Origin: Treponema sp. OMZ 838
GTDB taxonomy: Bacteria > Spirochaetota > Spirochaetia > Treponematales > Treponemataceae
Reading direction: 5' to 3'
Length of the DNA: 64,000 bases
NCBI RefSeq assembly: GCF_000775995.1
Contig: NZ_CP009227.1
Coordinates: forward strand, 2,462,296 to 2,526,295
Shown: positions 27,361 through 36,716 of the stretch, one piece after another
How the letters are laid out: each line of letters starts with the position of its first letter
How positions within the stretch are numbered: position 1 is the first letter of the stretch
Made by a program: the position numbers and the translations under genes
The notes under the pieces: generated by a model
Database searches by the model: none
The model's input: the letters and a program-made list of their open reading frames with translations, nothing else
Told to the model about the DNA's origin: nothing

Positions 27361-28274
27361 CAGGCGAGGCCTGTGTTAAGCCCTGCTCCGGTTTCCATTT
27401 CCGGCAAGCAGCCGTGCCGGAGCTGCGCGGCACGCAGGGTATTCCACAACACCATTGCTACGGTTAACGGACCGACACCGCCGGGAACCGGGGTAATCCA
27501 GCCGGCTTGTTCAGAGGCGCTTTCAAAGTCAACATCGCCGGTCAGCCTGCTGCCCTTGGATGCAGTAGGATCGGGGACGCGGTTAATTCCCACGTCGATA
27601 ACTGCGGCGCCTTTTTTTATCATGCTGCCGGTAATAAGCGCCGGATGTCCCGCAGCTGCGATCAAAATATCAGCTTGCCGTGTCAGTGCGGCAAGGTCTT
27701 TCGTTTTACTGTGGCAGAGTGTAACGGTTGCATCCGCCGCAGTGAGCAGGGCGGCGAGGGGCTTCCCGACAATCGCAGAGCGCCCGACGATAACCGCATG
27801 AGCGCCGCTGAGCGGTATGCCGTATTGCCGCAATGCATACATAATTCCCTGCGGTGTACAGGGAATAAAGCCTGAACTGCCGGTAAGCAATCGTCCTAAA
27901 TTCTCCGGTGTAAAGCCATCGACGTCTTTGGCCGGATCAAGCGGCGCCAGTATCCGCCTGCTGTCCAGCGGGTAGGGAAGTGGCAGCTGAATTAAAATGC
28001 CGTCAACGGTATTGTCAGCATTCAGGTTTTGTACGCACGCTGTTAATTCCTGTTCGCTTATTGTCTCGGAATATGGAATAATCCGGCTCTGCATTCCCGC
28101 TTTCTCCAATGCCCGCACCTTTGTTTTAATGTAAACCTGTGAGGCGGGATCGCTCCCCGATGATACAATCGCGAGGCAGGGCTGCGGGTGCTTTTTACAA
28201 TATGCGGCATTTTCTTGTGTTACCGCTTCGGTCAATGCTTCGGCTAATTTTTTGCCGTCTATAATCTGTGCCAT
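27360..28274 (-). CDS. folD: Bifunctional methylenetetrahydrofolate dehydrogenase/cyclohydrolase FolD
   Basis: 304 residues from ATG 28274. It interconverts methylene-, methenyl- and formyl-tetrahydrofolate in the cytoplasm. Visible marks: VYIKTK with the catalytic Lys, DGILIQLPLP, KDVDGFTPENLGRL, the NADP-binding GRSAIVGKP, and the closing PVPGGVGPLT. Translation of yigZ is coupled through the stop codon. murG is transcribed divergently 91 nt away. Confidence 0.96.
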   Translation of the reverse strand: MAQIIDGKKLAEALTEAVTQENAAYCKKHPQPCLAIVSSGSDPASQVYIKTKVRALEKAGMQSRIIPYSETISEQELTACVQNLNADNTVDGILIQLPLPYPLDSRRILAPLDPAKDVDGFTPENLGRLLTGSSGFIPCTPQGIMYALRQYGIPLSGAHAVIVGRSAIVGKPLAALLTAADATVTLCHSKTKDLAALTRQADILIAAAGHPALITGSMIKKGAAVIDVGINRVPDPTASKGSRLTGDVDFESASEQAGWITPVPGGVGPLTVAMVLWNTLRAAQLRHGCLPEMETGAGLNTGLA

Positions 28275-28327
28275 AATCAAGTTCTCTATTGTAGTATATT
28301 AAAATCGCTTTGGGAATATCCGGCGCA

Positions 28328-28356
28328 TTGTATGACGGTCTTTTTTCTGGTATACT
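28328..28356 (+). promoter_or_regulatory. murG promoter, almost leaderless
   Basis: TTGTAT (28328-28333), 17-nt spacer, TATACT (28351-28356). The expected start near 28363 is about 3 nt before the murG ATG, and no ribosome binding site precedes that ATG. Confidence 0.55.
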
Positions 28357-28365
28357 TGCCGAGTT

Positions 28366-29490
28366 ATGAGCTGTGTTATATTTACCGGCGGAGGTACCGG
28401 AGGGCATATATTCCCCGGTATTGCCGTTGCAGAAGTGTTTAAAAAAGAAACAGGGATACCGATTATCTGGATAGGGTCCAATAACGGCACCGATCGATCG
28501 TATGTGTGCAGTGCCGATATCCCGTTTTACGGAATACCGGCAGGAAAGTTCCGACGATATTTCAGCCTTGAAAACCTCATCGATGTGTTTAAAATTATCG
28601 GAGGCTTTTTTGCCTCATTGATTATCCTTTTAAGGCTGAAGCCTCGCTTCGTGTTTTCTAAGGGGGGCTTTGTATCGGTACCGCCGTGTGCTGCAGCGCG
28701 GTGCCTCAAGATTCCGGTTATTACGCATGAATGTGATTTTTCTCCCGGACTTGCTACAAAAATAAATACCCGATTTGCCGCTCAAATTTTTGTTTCATAC
28801 ACAAAAACGGCAAGTTTTTTTCCAAATGCAGTGCAGCGTAAAATTACCGTTACGGGAAATCCCGTAAGAATGCGTTTTTATGAGGCCAATGCGGATGCAG
28901 GAAAAGCATTTATTCAATATACTGGAAATAAGCCGATTCTGTTTATACAGGGGGGAAGCCTCGGCGCACTTCAGATCAATGTACTGGTAGAGCAAACAAT
29001 CCTCTTTCTTGCCGAGTCTTTTTTTGTTGTGCACCAAACTGGAGCTCAGCACCGTGCCCAAGGAGAACGGATTAAAAAACGGTTAAAGGAAGAACGGCCT
29101 GATTTGAGCGGTCGATATAAACCGTTTCCTTTTATCGTTGAGCAAATGCCGGATATCCTTGCTGCCTCCGATCTTGTGATGTCGCGCGCAGGTGCCAATA
29201 CCATCTGGGAAGCTGCGGCGGCAGGGAAACCGATGCTTTTATTGCCGCTTGAAAAAGGCAGCAGCCGCGGTGATCAAATTGAAAATGCGGATTTTTTTAC
29301 CGAACAAGGGGCGGCAATTACCCTCTCCGGTAAAGATACGACGCCGGATGTGCTTTGCAGCGTATTAACTCGGCTCTTAGAAAATCCTCACGAGTTAAAA
29401 GCGATGGCTCAAGCATCAGCTGCTCTTGCCGATGAAAAACCCGCAGTTAAAATTGCGCATCTTTTACAACAGTGGATAACGGAAGAATGA
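28366..29490 (+). CDS. murG: UDP-GlcNAc:lipid I GlcNAc transferase MurG
   Basis: 374 residues. It adds GlcNAc to lipid I to make lipid II at the inner face of the membrane. The N-terminus has the glycine loop FTGGGTGGHIFPG; the second loop is GGSLGALQIN; the donor site shows SRAGANTIWE and LLPLEKGSSRGDQ. It starts a murG-cvpA-holB operon; the cvpA ATG overlaps its stop (ATGA). The start appears to be leaderless. Confidence 0.96.
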   Translation: MSCVIFTGGGTGGHIFPGIAVAEVFKKETGIPIIWIGSNNGTDRSYVCSADIPFYGIPAGKFRRYFSLENLIDVFKIIGGFFASLIILLRLKPRFVFSKGGFVSVPPCAAARCLKIPVITHECDFSPGLATKINTRFAAQIFVSYTKTASFFPNAVQRKITVTGNPVRMRFYEANADAGKAFIQYTGNKPILFIQGGSLGALQINVLVEQTILFLAESFFVVHQTGAQHRAQGERIKKRLKEERPDLSGRYKPFPFIVEQMPDILAASDLVMSRAGANTIWEAAAAGKPMLLLPLEKGSSRGDQIENADFFTEQGAAITLSGKDTTPDVLCSVLTRLLENPHELKAMAQASAALADEKPAVKIAHLLQQWITEE

Positions 29491-29975
29491 GTATAAATAT
29501 ACTTGATATGGTATTATTGATTATCAGCATTATTGTCATCATTAAAGTTACCGTTCGGGGTTTTATCGATGAGTTTTTTTCAATGGCGGCTTTTTTACTT
29601 GCAATTGCGGTAGCCTTTTGGTTTTATCGTCCGCTTTCTTTACACACAAAGGTGAGCGGACTTTCCCCGACGGTAATGAAGCTCATTGCTTTTTTTATGA
29701 TATTTATCGTCGTGTTTATTGCCGTTAAACTGCTGCAAATGCTGATCTCCGCAGTGTTCGATAATGAAATATTAAACAGCCTTGACCATGCACTCGGTTT
29801 CTTTTTGGGCTTATTTGAAGCATATATTGTACTTATTATTCTCGTAGCTCTTCTGCAGCTGCAGCCGTTTTTTAATATCGATGCGCTTATTGCCCACAGC
29901 ATGATTGTACGAATGCTGGTGCCGCTTCCCGTAGACAGCGATAATGTCCTACAAATAATCAGAAACGGTATCTAA
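29487..29975 (+). CDS. cvpA: CvpA-family membrane protein
   Basis: 162 residues from ATG 29487, which overlaps the murG stop. Four membrane segments, with the family pattern near the start: ILDMVLLIISIIVIIKVTVRG then FSMAAFLLAIAVAFW. CvpA-like proteins affect colicin V production, purF expression and envelope stress in other bacteria; the activity is not known. Confidence 0.85.
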   Translation: MSINILDMVLLIISIIVIIKVTVRGFIDEFFSMAAFLLAIAVAFWFYRPLSLHTKVSGLSPTVMKLIAFFMIFIVVFIAVKLLQMLISAVFDNEILNSLDHALGFFLGLFEAYIVLIILVALLQLQPFFNIDALIAHSMIVRMLVPLPVDSDNVLQIIRNGI

Positions 29976-29989
29976 GGTGAGAGGCATAT

Positions 29990-31288
29990 ATGTTTGAAAA
30001 TGTACTCGGACAGCCGGTTATTCAATTGCTCAGTGATGAGCTGGAGCAGAGAAAAGTACCGCCGGCATTGCTCTTTGCCGGGCCGGAATCAAGCGGGAAA
30101 CTCACCGCCGCATTGGAAACGGCACGTGTTCTTTCATGTGTTACAGACGGCAGTTGGACATGCACATGTGAATCCTGCAAACGGCATAAAGACTTATCGG
30201 CAAGTGATCTGTTAATCCTCGGAACACGGGATACCGTGCTTGAAACAAAGGCAGCAGCTCATGCGCTCTGTACTGCAAAAACTATGGCAGCGCGGTATCT
30301 TTTTGTCCGAGCCGTACGTAAGCTTACCTCCCGATTTGATTCCCGGCTGTGGGATACGGATGAATCCCGTTTTGTAAAAGCCGCGCCGATTCTTACTGAT
30401 ATAGAGGAAGCACTATCAGATCTTATCGGTCAATATGGTAATATGGAAACCATATCGGAAGAAGAAGCAAAAAAACTGGAAAAGCAGACTGAAAAAATCA
30501 CCGATCTTTGCCAAAAGCTACAAGAAGATTGTATGTATGACACGCTCCCCGTTAATCAAGTACGGAAAGCGTCCGCATGGGTGCGATTAATGCCCGTCGG
30601 AAAAAAAAAGGTACTGATTATTGAAAATGCTGATAAAATGCAAGAATCTGCCCGAAACGCATTTTTAAAAATATTGGAAGAGCCTCCCGAATATACTGTT
30701 TTTATTTTAACCACAACGCGCCGAGCTGCCGTTATTCCGACTATTTTGTCCCGTGTACGTACTTATCTGTTCATCGAACGGGATACGGAACATCAACAGG
30801 CAGTGGTCGAGCGGGTATTCCGTGATCATCATTTTTGTACGGCTGTATCTCCATCGCAGCCAATCCGCATTGTTTCGTACTTACAGAGTTTTTTGCCGGT
30901 TGCTCCCGAATATTTTCGGGAAGCTGCCACGGTCTTTTGGGAGTATTGCTTAAATAGGGGAGAGCAGCAAAAAAAACAATTCACAGTTCTTATTCAAAAA
31001 CTTACGGCTTATCGAACCGAACATCCGTCAACCTATGAACCGTCGATTACGGCTGTACTGAAGCTACTGAATAATTGCAAACCGAGACGAATATATATTC
31101 TTTTTTTAGAAGCGATTATTGTTTTTTTACAGGAGAGTATTCACACCGGCGTATGTACACCGTACGAATTAGAACGCTATGCTGCCGTTTCTCAGTTTAT
31201 TCACACAGCCATGCAATCGGTAGATATTTTTAACGGTACACCTCAAGCAGCCTTGGAAACCCTAAGCGAACAGATTGCCTTTGCCTAG
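29990..31288 (+). CDS. holB: DNA polymerase III delta' subunit
   Basis: 432 residues. AAA+ clamp-loader protein: P-loop GPESSGKLT near residue 27, a Cys cluster around CTCESCKRH that should bind zinc, NQVRKASAWV, IIENADKMQESARNAFLKILEEPP, and the sensor region TTRRAAVIPTILSRV. Longer than E. coli HolB, with an acidic insert around residues 135-175. It loads the sliding clamp with DnaX and HolA. Confidence 0.9.
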   Translation: MFENVLGQPVIQLLSDELEQRKVPPALLFAGPESSGKLTAALETARVLSCVTDGSWTCTCESCKRHKDLSASDLLILGTRDTVLETKAAAHALCTAKTMAARYLFVRAVRKLTSRFDSRLWDTDESRFVKAAPILTDIEEALSDLIGQYGNMETISEEEAKKLEKQTEKITDLCQKLQEDCMYDTLPVNQVRKASAWVRLMPVGKKKVLIIENADKMQESARNAFLKILEEPPEYTVFILTTTRRAAVIPTILSRVRTYLFIERDTEHQQAVVERVFRDHHFCTAVSPSQPIRIVSYLQSFLPVAPEYFREAATVFWEYCLNRGEQQKKQFTVLIQKLTAYRTEHPSTYEPSITAVLKLLNNCKPRRIYILFLEAIIVFLQESIHTGVCTPYELERYAAVSQFIHTAMQSVDIFNGTPQAALETLSEQIAFA

Positions 31289-31305
31289 AGAATTGTCAGT
31301 AAACT

Positions 31306-31335
31306 GTGCGGAATTTTAGTTAAACTTCCGCACAA
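31306..31335. terminator. Hairpin between convergent genes
   Basis: TGTGCGGAA (31306-31314) and TTCCGCACA (31327-31335), 12-nt loop, between the holB stop and the cyclase stop. There is no clear T tract, so it is only a possible bidirectional terminator. Confidence 0.5.
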
Positions 31336-31343
31336 TGAGGGAA

Positions 31344-32090
31344 CTATAACCCAAAGGTATTTGCCGGATTTACACCTGCATAAAAATACAGAGGCTGCTT
31401 ATCTTCAGCGAACACACCTTTCAAGCGTTTTGCTTCTTCCACCAATGCAGGCGCATCCTTAATAACTGTTGTAAGTGCATTCAGATTTGCAAGGTTTTTA
31501 TTGATAATCAATTCCGACTTTCGGGCAAGTCCTTGTAATCGGCACGCAAGGTTGATGCCGTAACCGACATAGTCGCGATATTTTAAGGCAGATGCTTCCG
31601 CAGAAATTTCATACTTATATACCTTTTCCATCACTAAAGCACCGCCAAGTCCCAATTCGGGATAGGGGCTGAAAAGCTCCTCACCGAGGAATTCGGTATA
31701 GGTTTGAAACACCATAATCGCTTCGCCTAATGTCGTCGGAGTTGTTTCATCCCAGATAACTAAAGCACCGTCGCCCAGGAGCTTATAGTATGAACATCCG
31801 TATCCGAATTGGTTTACACAAGATAAAAAGTTTGAAGTAAACGAGGTAATGAGCGAAAACACGGCCTTTTCGTCATGTGAACAAAGGAAATTGCTGAATC
31901 CGCGCACATCGACACACAAGATAAGTGCATGAGGTTTTACATCACCGACATATACGTTATCGAATATATCGACAGGCATCTTTTTTAATCCGGCAAGGGT
32001 TGAAGCATCAAGCTCAACGGATCCGTTTTCAGCATTAGGAAATACCAGGTTATTAAGCGATACTGTATCCATTTGCGTACAATTTATCAT
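31344..32090 (-). CDS. Class III adenylate cyclase (soluble)
   Basis: 248 residues, no membrane segment. The cyclase domain has both metal-binding Asp (CVDVRGFSNF and KLLGDGALVIW), the substrate Lys before LLGDG, the adenine-type Asp in RDYVGYGIN, and transition-state Asn and Arg in NLACR. It therefore has a complete active site and should work as a homodimer making cAMP. The first ~50 residues could be a small regulatory part. No ribosome binding site is seen at ATG 32090; ATG 32072 is an alternative. Confidence 0.85.
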   Translation of the reverse strand: MINCTQMDTVSLNNLVFPNAENGSVELDASTLAGLKKMPVDIFDNVYVGDVKPHALILCVDVRGFSNFLCSHDEKAVFSLITSFTSNFLSCVNQFGYGCSYYKLLGDGALVIWDETTPTTLGEAIMVFQTYTEFLGEELFSPYPELGLGGALVMEKVYKYEISAEASALKYRDYVGYGINLACRLQGLARKSELIINKNLANLNALTTVIKDAPALVEEAKRLKGVFAEDKQPLYFYAGVNPANTFGL

Positions 32091-32122
32091 ATTTTATTTA
32101 AAAAGGCAAGGCAAAAATTCAG

Positions 32123-32151
32123 TTGTTTCGCAGCTTGAATATTTTTACTAT
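32123..32151 (+). promoter_or_regulatory. Promoter of the CapA-like gene
   Basis: TTGTTT (32123-32128), 17-nt spacer, TACTAT (32146-32151), then a short leader with a CCCC/GGGG stem and TTAGGAG before the ATG. Confidence 0.5.
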
Positions 32152-32186
32152 TCCCCGCATACTAATGGGGTTAGGAGTAATTCATT

Positions 32187-33425
32187 ATGCGCCGATTAGC
32201 CGCTTTCATATTTCCTATTCTTTTTTCGTGTTGTGTTATCGCAGCTTCTCTCCAAGTCGATGATAGTCAAACCGATCAAAACGCTCCCGAACTTTCCGTA
32301 AATAATAACACTTGTTCATCCCGGAATTCCTCTCATACGCCGTCTCTTGTGATGACCTTTGCCGGCGATCTTATGGCTCATAACGTAAATTTCAATATGA
32401 GTATGTATGATTTAATATACAAAGATGTAGAAAAAATACTACATAATGATGATTTAAGTTTTGTAAATATTGAAACACCGGTCTGTGACACACTCCCGCT
32501 TTCAACGTATCCTAATTTTAATGTCCATACGTCTTATTTACGCGCTGCTGTTCAAGCGGGTTTTGATGTGCTGAGCTTTGCAAATAACCATACAAACGAT
32601 CACGGCAGAACCGGTATTGACGGAACGCTTGCTGCGGTGCGGACAGTGCAAAAGGAACGGCTTACCGCCGGTATGCTTCCCCCATTCTTAATATTTTCCG
32701 GCTTAAAGGATTCTGAAAATGATCGTATACAAGTAACCCCGTTCTTTTATAAAGGGTGGAATATACTCTTTTGTTCCGTTACCGAGATTTTGAATTCTTA
32801 TGATTCATCAAAGAATCGACTTTATTACAGTGCACCGACAAAACAGGGAAGGGAAGCACTCCTTTCGGCTATTAAAGAAGCTCGCAACAGATATCCTTGC
32901 GATTTATTTATCTTAGGGCTCCATCTCAATGAGCCTGAGTACGGACGGACTGTCTCCGAAGCAAAAAAAGCGTGGTTTAAACAGCTCGGCGAAGCGGGAA
33001 TTGATATTGTTTGGGCTCATCATCCTCATGTAATGCAATCGTGGGAGACTATTACGGTCGAACGGCCTCTCGTTTTACAAGAAGCTGTTATTTCGGAACA
33101 GTGTCAAATCTTTTGTATGTATTCGATGGGAAATTTTATTTCAGGGCAGCGTTGGCACACACGGTATGACGACCCTGCATTCTATCGTGAATACACCGGT
33201 GATGCTGTGCTGCTGCAGCTAACGTGTACGCGGAACGAAGCGGGGAGGGCGGACTTTTCGGTATCACCTCTGCTTATTACCCAATACAATGAACCGGCAT
33301 ATCCGGTGGTCAAACGCTTTACGCAGGAGTGGATCGATACGCTCAACGAAAAAGAAAAGAAATATTTTACAAAAAGACTTGAGCTTATGCAGGGATATCT
33401 TCCAATAAATATTTCAAACGAATAA
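32187..33425 (+). CDS. CapA/PgsA-family metallophosphatase-like protein
   Basis: 412 residues. N-terminal signal peptide ending near LFSCC, possibly a lipoprotein. The family core is clear: MTFAGDLMAHNVNF, FVNIETPVC, VLSFANNHTNDHG, FILGLHLNEPEY, IVWAHHPHVMQSWE and YSMGNFISGQ, carrying the Asp, Asn and His that bind metal. In Gram-positives CapA takes part in poly-gamma-glutamate synthesis, but no capB/capC-like genes are nearby, so the substrate is unknown. It should act outside the inner membrane. Confidence 0.85.
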   Translation: MRRLAAFIFPILFSCCVIAASLQVDDSQTDQNAPELSVNNNTCSSRNSSHTPSLVMTFAGDLMAHNVNFNMSMYDLIYKDVEKILHNDDLSFVNIETPVCDTLPLSTYPNFNVHTSYLRAAVQAGFDVLSFANNHTNDHGRTGIDGTLAAVRTVQKERLTAGMLPPFLIFSGLKDSENDRIQVTPFFYKGWNILFCSVTEILNSYDSSKNRLYYSAPTKQGREALLSAIKEARNRYPCDLFILGLHLNEPEYGRTVSEAKKAWFKQLGEAGIDIVWAHHPHVMQSWETITVERPLVLQEAVISEQCQIFCMYSMGNFISGQRWHTRYDDPAFYREYTGDAVLLQLTCTRNEAGRADFSVSPLLITQYNEPAYPVVKRFTQEWIDTLNEKEKKYFTKRLELMQGYLPINISNE

Positions 33426-33459
33426 GGTATTAATTTGAGAGGTGTAATCTTCAGCAATA

Positions 33460-34785
33460 TTATTCGTTCCGCGTTTTGGAGACAAAGCGGGTACATTCAC
33501 TGATAAACTCAAGGTTGACGGTTGCGACGGGGCCGTTGCGTTGTTTTGCTACAATCAGTTCGGTATCGGGACTTTCGCGTTTTTCTCGGTGTAAAAACAT
33601 AACAACGTCGGCATCTTGTTCAATTGCGCCGGATTCCCGCAAATTGGCAAGTGTCGGTGCTGTTCCTTCGGCATCACGGCCTACCTGCGATAGTGCTATG
33701 ACCGGAATGTTGAGCTCGCGGGCGAGGCTTTTAAGCGATTGAGAAATCTCTGCAAAACGCTCATGACGCGGGATGAGGTTGTTTTCCGAAGAAATTAAGC
33801 CGAGGTAATCGATAAAGATAATCTTTACCCCTTCCTGCAAACAGAGCTGCCGAGCCATCGCCCGTAAATCGAGCAGCTTCATATTGGGCATATCGACGAT
33901 ATAGAGCGGTGCATCATAGAGTCTTCCCGCTGCATCTTGAAGTTTTTGAAAATCAGCGGTTTGTAGATTCCCCGAACGGATTTTTGAAGAAGATACCCGC
34001 GATTCGAGAGAAAACAACCGGTGGATCAGCTGCATATTGGACATTTCAAGTGAAAAGAACGCAACCGGTATTTTTTTTATTACGGAAATATAGTCGGCAA
34101 TAGTGAGCGCCAGTGCTGTTTTTCCGATTGATGGACGAGCCCCGATGATAATGAGTTCCGAGTTTTGGAAACCGCTCGTAAGACTGTCTAAAAATTCAAA
34201 ACCGGAAGGGATACCGGAGAATTCATCGCGGTGTTTTGCACGCGCTTCGATGATTTCAATAGCTTCAAGAATAAGATCCTTTGGAGTATGGAAGGTCGCC
34301 GATTGCCCTGCATCGGTTAAATCGAAAATATTTTTCTGTGCCTGCTCCAGTACGGAAGAGTAGGCAACGGTTTGGTCAAAGACATCGGCAGAAATCTGAT
34401 GTGAAATCCTCAACAGTGATCTGCGGATCGCTGCATCAAGCACAATTTTAGCATAATAGGTAACATTTGCCGTACTTGGAACAGCATCTGTCAGCGAAGC
34501 AATATAAGCGGTGCCACCTACGGAATCAAGAAGCCCTTCCTGTCTCAGATGCTCACTAATCACAAGGATATCGACATTCTGTCCTTTATTGTAAAGATCA
34601 ACAACAGCCTGAAAGATTTTTTGGTGAGCAATCGTATAAAAACTTTCTGCACGGATATACTGTAAAACCGTTCCGATAGCATCCGAGTCAAGTAAAATAG
34701 CTCCGAGTACAGCTATTTCAGCCTCCGTATTATTCGGCGGTATTTTATCCTTCAATGAGGACAGTTGTTTCATCATATCCGACAT
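33460..34785 (-). CDS. dnaB: Replicative DNA helicase DnaB
   Basis: 441 residues. N-terminal domain (PPNNTEAEIAVLGAILLDSD) that contacts primase, then the RecA-like motor: Walker A GARPSIGKTALAL, AFFSLEMSNMQL, Walker B IIFIDYLGLI, ALSQVGRD, and the arginine-finger region near LRESGAIEQDADVV. It unwinds DNA at the fork as a hexamer. It is the last gene of the rpsF-ssb-rpsR-rplI group, separated from rplI by a terminator-like hairpin. Confidence 0.96.
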   Translation of the reverse strand: MSDMMKQLSSLKDKIPPNNTEAEIAVLGAILLDSDAIGTVLQYIRAESFYTIAHQKIFQAVVDLYNKGQNVDILVISEHLRQEGLLDSVGGTAYIASLTDAVPSTANVTYYAKIVLDAAIRRSLLRISHQISADVFDQTVAYSSVLEQAQKNIFDLTDAGQSATFHTPKDLILEAIEIIEARAKHRDEFSGIPSGFEFLDSLTSGFQNSELIIIGARPSIGKTALALTIADYISVIKKIPVAFFSLEMSNMQLIHRLFSLESRVSSSKIRSGNLQTADFQKLQDAAGRLYDAPLYIVDMPNMKLLDLRAMARQLCLQEGVKIIFIDYLGLISSENNLIPRHERFAEISQSLKSLARELNIPVIALSQVGRDAEGTAPTLANLRESGAIEQDADVVMFLHREKRESPDTELIVAKQRNGPVATVNLEFISECTRFVSKTRNE

Positions 34786-34823
34786 TTTATTTTCCTTGAT
34801 AATTTTTATATATGCCTAAAAAA

Positions 34824-34858
34824 ATAAAAGAGAAGCCCTGATAGAACTTCTCTTTTAT
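34824..34858 (-). terminator. Terminator between rplI and dnaB
   Basis: Arms 34824-34835 and 34847-34858 (AAAAGAGAAG/CTTCTCTTTT core, 12 bp) with an 11-nt loop. On the minus strand it is followed by a T-rich run. It probably reduces transcription into dnaB. Confidence 0.7.
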
Positions 34859-34907
34859 GATGGTGCTGCACCGTTTTCTCTCTATAAATAAATATAAGAG
34901 AAGTAGG

Positions 34908-35471
34908 CTATTCTTGTGTTTCTGCAGATTCTTCAACTTTTACGTCAGCTTGAACTTCTTCCGTTTCTTCCTGACGGCGGCGAGAGCGTTTCTCCGGTTT
35001 TGCTTCAACCGTTTTTTCAGCCTCGGGCTGAGCTTCTACCACGATAGGAAGTACTGCGACTGCAGCTTCATACAGTTTAAGGGTTGCGTTATAATGTCCC
35101 ACGCTTTTAAAGGTAAGACCGGGCAGTTCAATGCGCTTCCGTTCGACTTCGAATCCGAGTTTCTGCAACTCGTCGGAAACTGTTTGGTTGGTAACCGCAC
35201 CGTAGAGTTTCCCATTAGGACCTGCGGGCATAACGATTGTCAGTGTCAGTGCTTCAAGCCGCTCTTTTAAACCTGCTGCATTTTGCCGCTTAACAGCCTT
35301 CCGCTGTTCAATTTCTTCTTTGCGGCTTTCAAAATGGGCAAGGGTAAAAGAATTGCAGGGAACCGCTAAATTCCGCGGAAACAGATAGTTACGGGCATAT
35401 CCTTTGGCAACATCCTTAATATCCCCCTCTTCTCCGAGGTGTTTGACATCTTCATTTAAAATTACTTTCAT
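34908..35471 (-). CDS. rplI: Ribosomal protein L9
   Basis: 187 residues, longer than the usual ~150. The N-terminal domain is canonical: MKVILNEDVKHLGEEGDIKDVAKGYARNYL region with the RNA-binding loop. The middle helix and C-terminal domain follow to about residue 145. The last ~40 residues are an extra charged tail of Glu, Lys, Arg and Val. AAGGAG precedes the ATG. Confidence 0.96.
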   Translation of the reverse strand: MKVILNEDVKHLGEEGDIKDVAKGYARNYLFPRNLAVPCNSFTLAHFESRKEEIEQRKAVKRQNAAGLKERLEALTLTIVMPAGPNGKLYGAVTNQTVSDELQKLGFEVERKRIELPGLTFKSVGHYNATLKLYEAAVAVLPIVVEAQPEAEKTVEAKPEKRSRRRQEETEEVQADVKVEESAETQE

Positions 35472-35572
35472 TTCAAGCTCCTTATAGGCGTACCGTTACA
35501 ACGGTACATAATGATAAAAAGACAGCCGACCGGTATTCCAGGAGTTGGAATCCGGCAGCAGACAATTTAAAA

Positions 35573-35599
35573 ACTCCTAAAAACACGGTTTTTAGGAGT
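35573..35599 (-). terminator. Terminator after rpsR
   Basis: Perfect 12-bp arms (35573-35584, 35588-35599; ACTCCTAAAAAC) with a 3-nt loop, followed on the minus strand by a T run. A second imperfect hairpin lies at about 35530-35555, upstream of rplI. Together they may set the rplI to rpsR ratio. Confidence 0.75.
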
Positions 35600-35607
35600 A
35601 TCAACTC

Positions 35608-35919
35608 TTAGTCTACAACGTAAGGGAGTAACGCAAGTGCTCGCGCACGCTTAATTTCGAGTGCAAGTTTACGCTGATGCTTTGCGCAGGTTCCGGTAAT
35701 ACGGCGGGGTAAAATCTTTCCACGTTCGGTAATAAAGCGCCGCAAAGAATCGGGATCTTTATAATCGATCTTTGCTTTCTGTGCGCAAAAGCGGCAAACT
35801 TTCTTACGGAAAAACATTTTTCCCTTTTTATTACCTTGCCGTTCCTCTCCTCCGCCTTCGCGGGGATTTTCCTGTGTATTTGTATCTACTTCAGCGGTAT
35901 TCAGTATTTCATCTGCCAT
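35608..35919 (-). CDS. rpsR: Ribosomal protein S18
   Basis: 103 residues. The first ~35 residues are a charged extension ([18 protein letters not shown] type), then the S18 core: [42 protein letters not shown]. The two Cys of CRFC and the Cys of GTCAKHQ make this the zinc-type (C+) S18. AAGGAG precedes the ATG. It binds S6 in the small subunit. Confidence 0.96.
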   Translation of the reverse strand: MADEILNTAEVDTNTQENPREGGGEERQGNKKGKMFFRKKVCRFCAQKAKIDYKDPDSLRRFITERGKILPRRITGTCAKHQRKLALEIKRARALALLPYVVD

Positions 35920-35931
35920 GTTTGATTCTCC

Positions 35932-36411
35932 TTAGAATGGAATATTGTCATAATTGGCGTTATCAAAATCGGCTTCATAACCGTCATTAGACGGCGGTGT
36001 ATTTTGCCGAGCCTGATATGCCGAAGGTGCATTTGATCGCTGATATGTCTCCCGATTGCCGTTATTCATTTGCTGGCCGCTTCCGGAACCGCCCCCTAAA
36101 AGCTGAAGATTATTCGCGATAATTTCTACTTTACTGCGGGTTTGCCCGTCCTGTTCCCATCGGTTTTGCCGAAGTTCCCCGTCAATAGCGACTTGCTTTC
36201 CTTTTACAAGGTATTGATTAAGTGCTTCGCCCTGTCTGCCCCAAAGTACGATATCGAAGTAGTTGACTTCTTCAACCCATTCTTCACCATTTTTCCGCCG
36301 CCGATTAATTGCAATCGAAAATCTGCATACAGCAGCTCCTCCTTGGGTGTATTTTAATTCTGCATCACGGGTAAGCCTACCGACAAGTACGACATGGTTT
36401 ATATCTGCCAT
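35932..36411 (-). CDS. ssb: Single-stranded DNA-binding protein
   Basis: 159 residues from ATG 36411, with AGGAG 7 nt upstream; a TTG one codon earlier is possible. OB-fold core from INHVVLVGRLTRDAELKYT to about residue 110, then a Gly, Asn and Gln-rich disordered tail ending in the acidic tip DFDNANYDNIPF, where partner proteins dock. It lies between rpsF and rpsR, the usual bacterial order. Confidence 0.96.
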   Translation of the reverse strand: MADINHVVLVGRLTRDAELKYTQGGAAVCRFSIAINRRRKNGEEWVEEVNYFDIVLWGRQGEALNQYLVKGKQVAIDGELRQNRWEQDGQTRSKVEIIANNLQLLGGGSGSGQQMNNGNRETYQRSNAPSAYQARQNTPPSNDGYEADFDNANYDNIPF

Positions 36412-36426
36412 CAATGTTCTCCTGAA

Positions 36427-36708
36427 TTATTCATCAATTTTGATAAATAAAAAAGTCAAAAGGTTTTGATTGAGCTTAAACTTGCGGTCTATTTCGATAA
36501 TCTTATCCGGTTCGGCATGGATATTGAACAATACATAGCGGCCTTTTGTTCTTTTTTTGATTTCATACGTTAATTCACGGTCTCCGAACGGGTCTTCGGA
36601 ATCAATTTGGACGCTGAAGTCGCCCAAAACGGATCGAACGTCTTCAATGCCCGGCTTGAACTGCGCTTCCTCAATGGGAAAGACAGTCATCAATTCATAC
36701 TTTCTCAT
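36427..36708 (-). CDS. rpsF: Ribosomal protein S6
   Basis: 93 residues, normal length. MRKYELMTVFPIEEAQF starts the ferredoxin-like fold; ELTYEIKKRTKGRYVLFNI is the S18-contact region. AGGAGGGCAC precedes the ATG. First gene of the rpsF-ssb-rpsR-rplI group; the leader holds several hairpins. Confidence 0.95.
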   Translation of the reverse strand: MRKYELMTVFPIEEAQFKPGIEDVRSVLGDFSVQIDSEDPFGDRELTYEIKKRTKGRYVLFNIHAEPDKIIEIDRKFKLNQNLLTFLFIKIDE

Positions 36709-36716
36709 GTGCCCTC

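Noticed and set aside
33417-33468. Inverted repeat AACGAATAA/TTATTCGTT over two facing stop codons
   Set aside because: Both genes happen to end Asn-Glu-stop; the loop is 34 nt and there is no T run, so a terminator is not supported.
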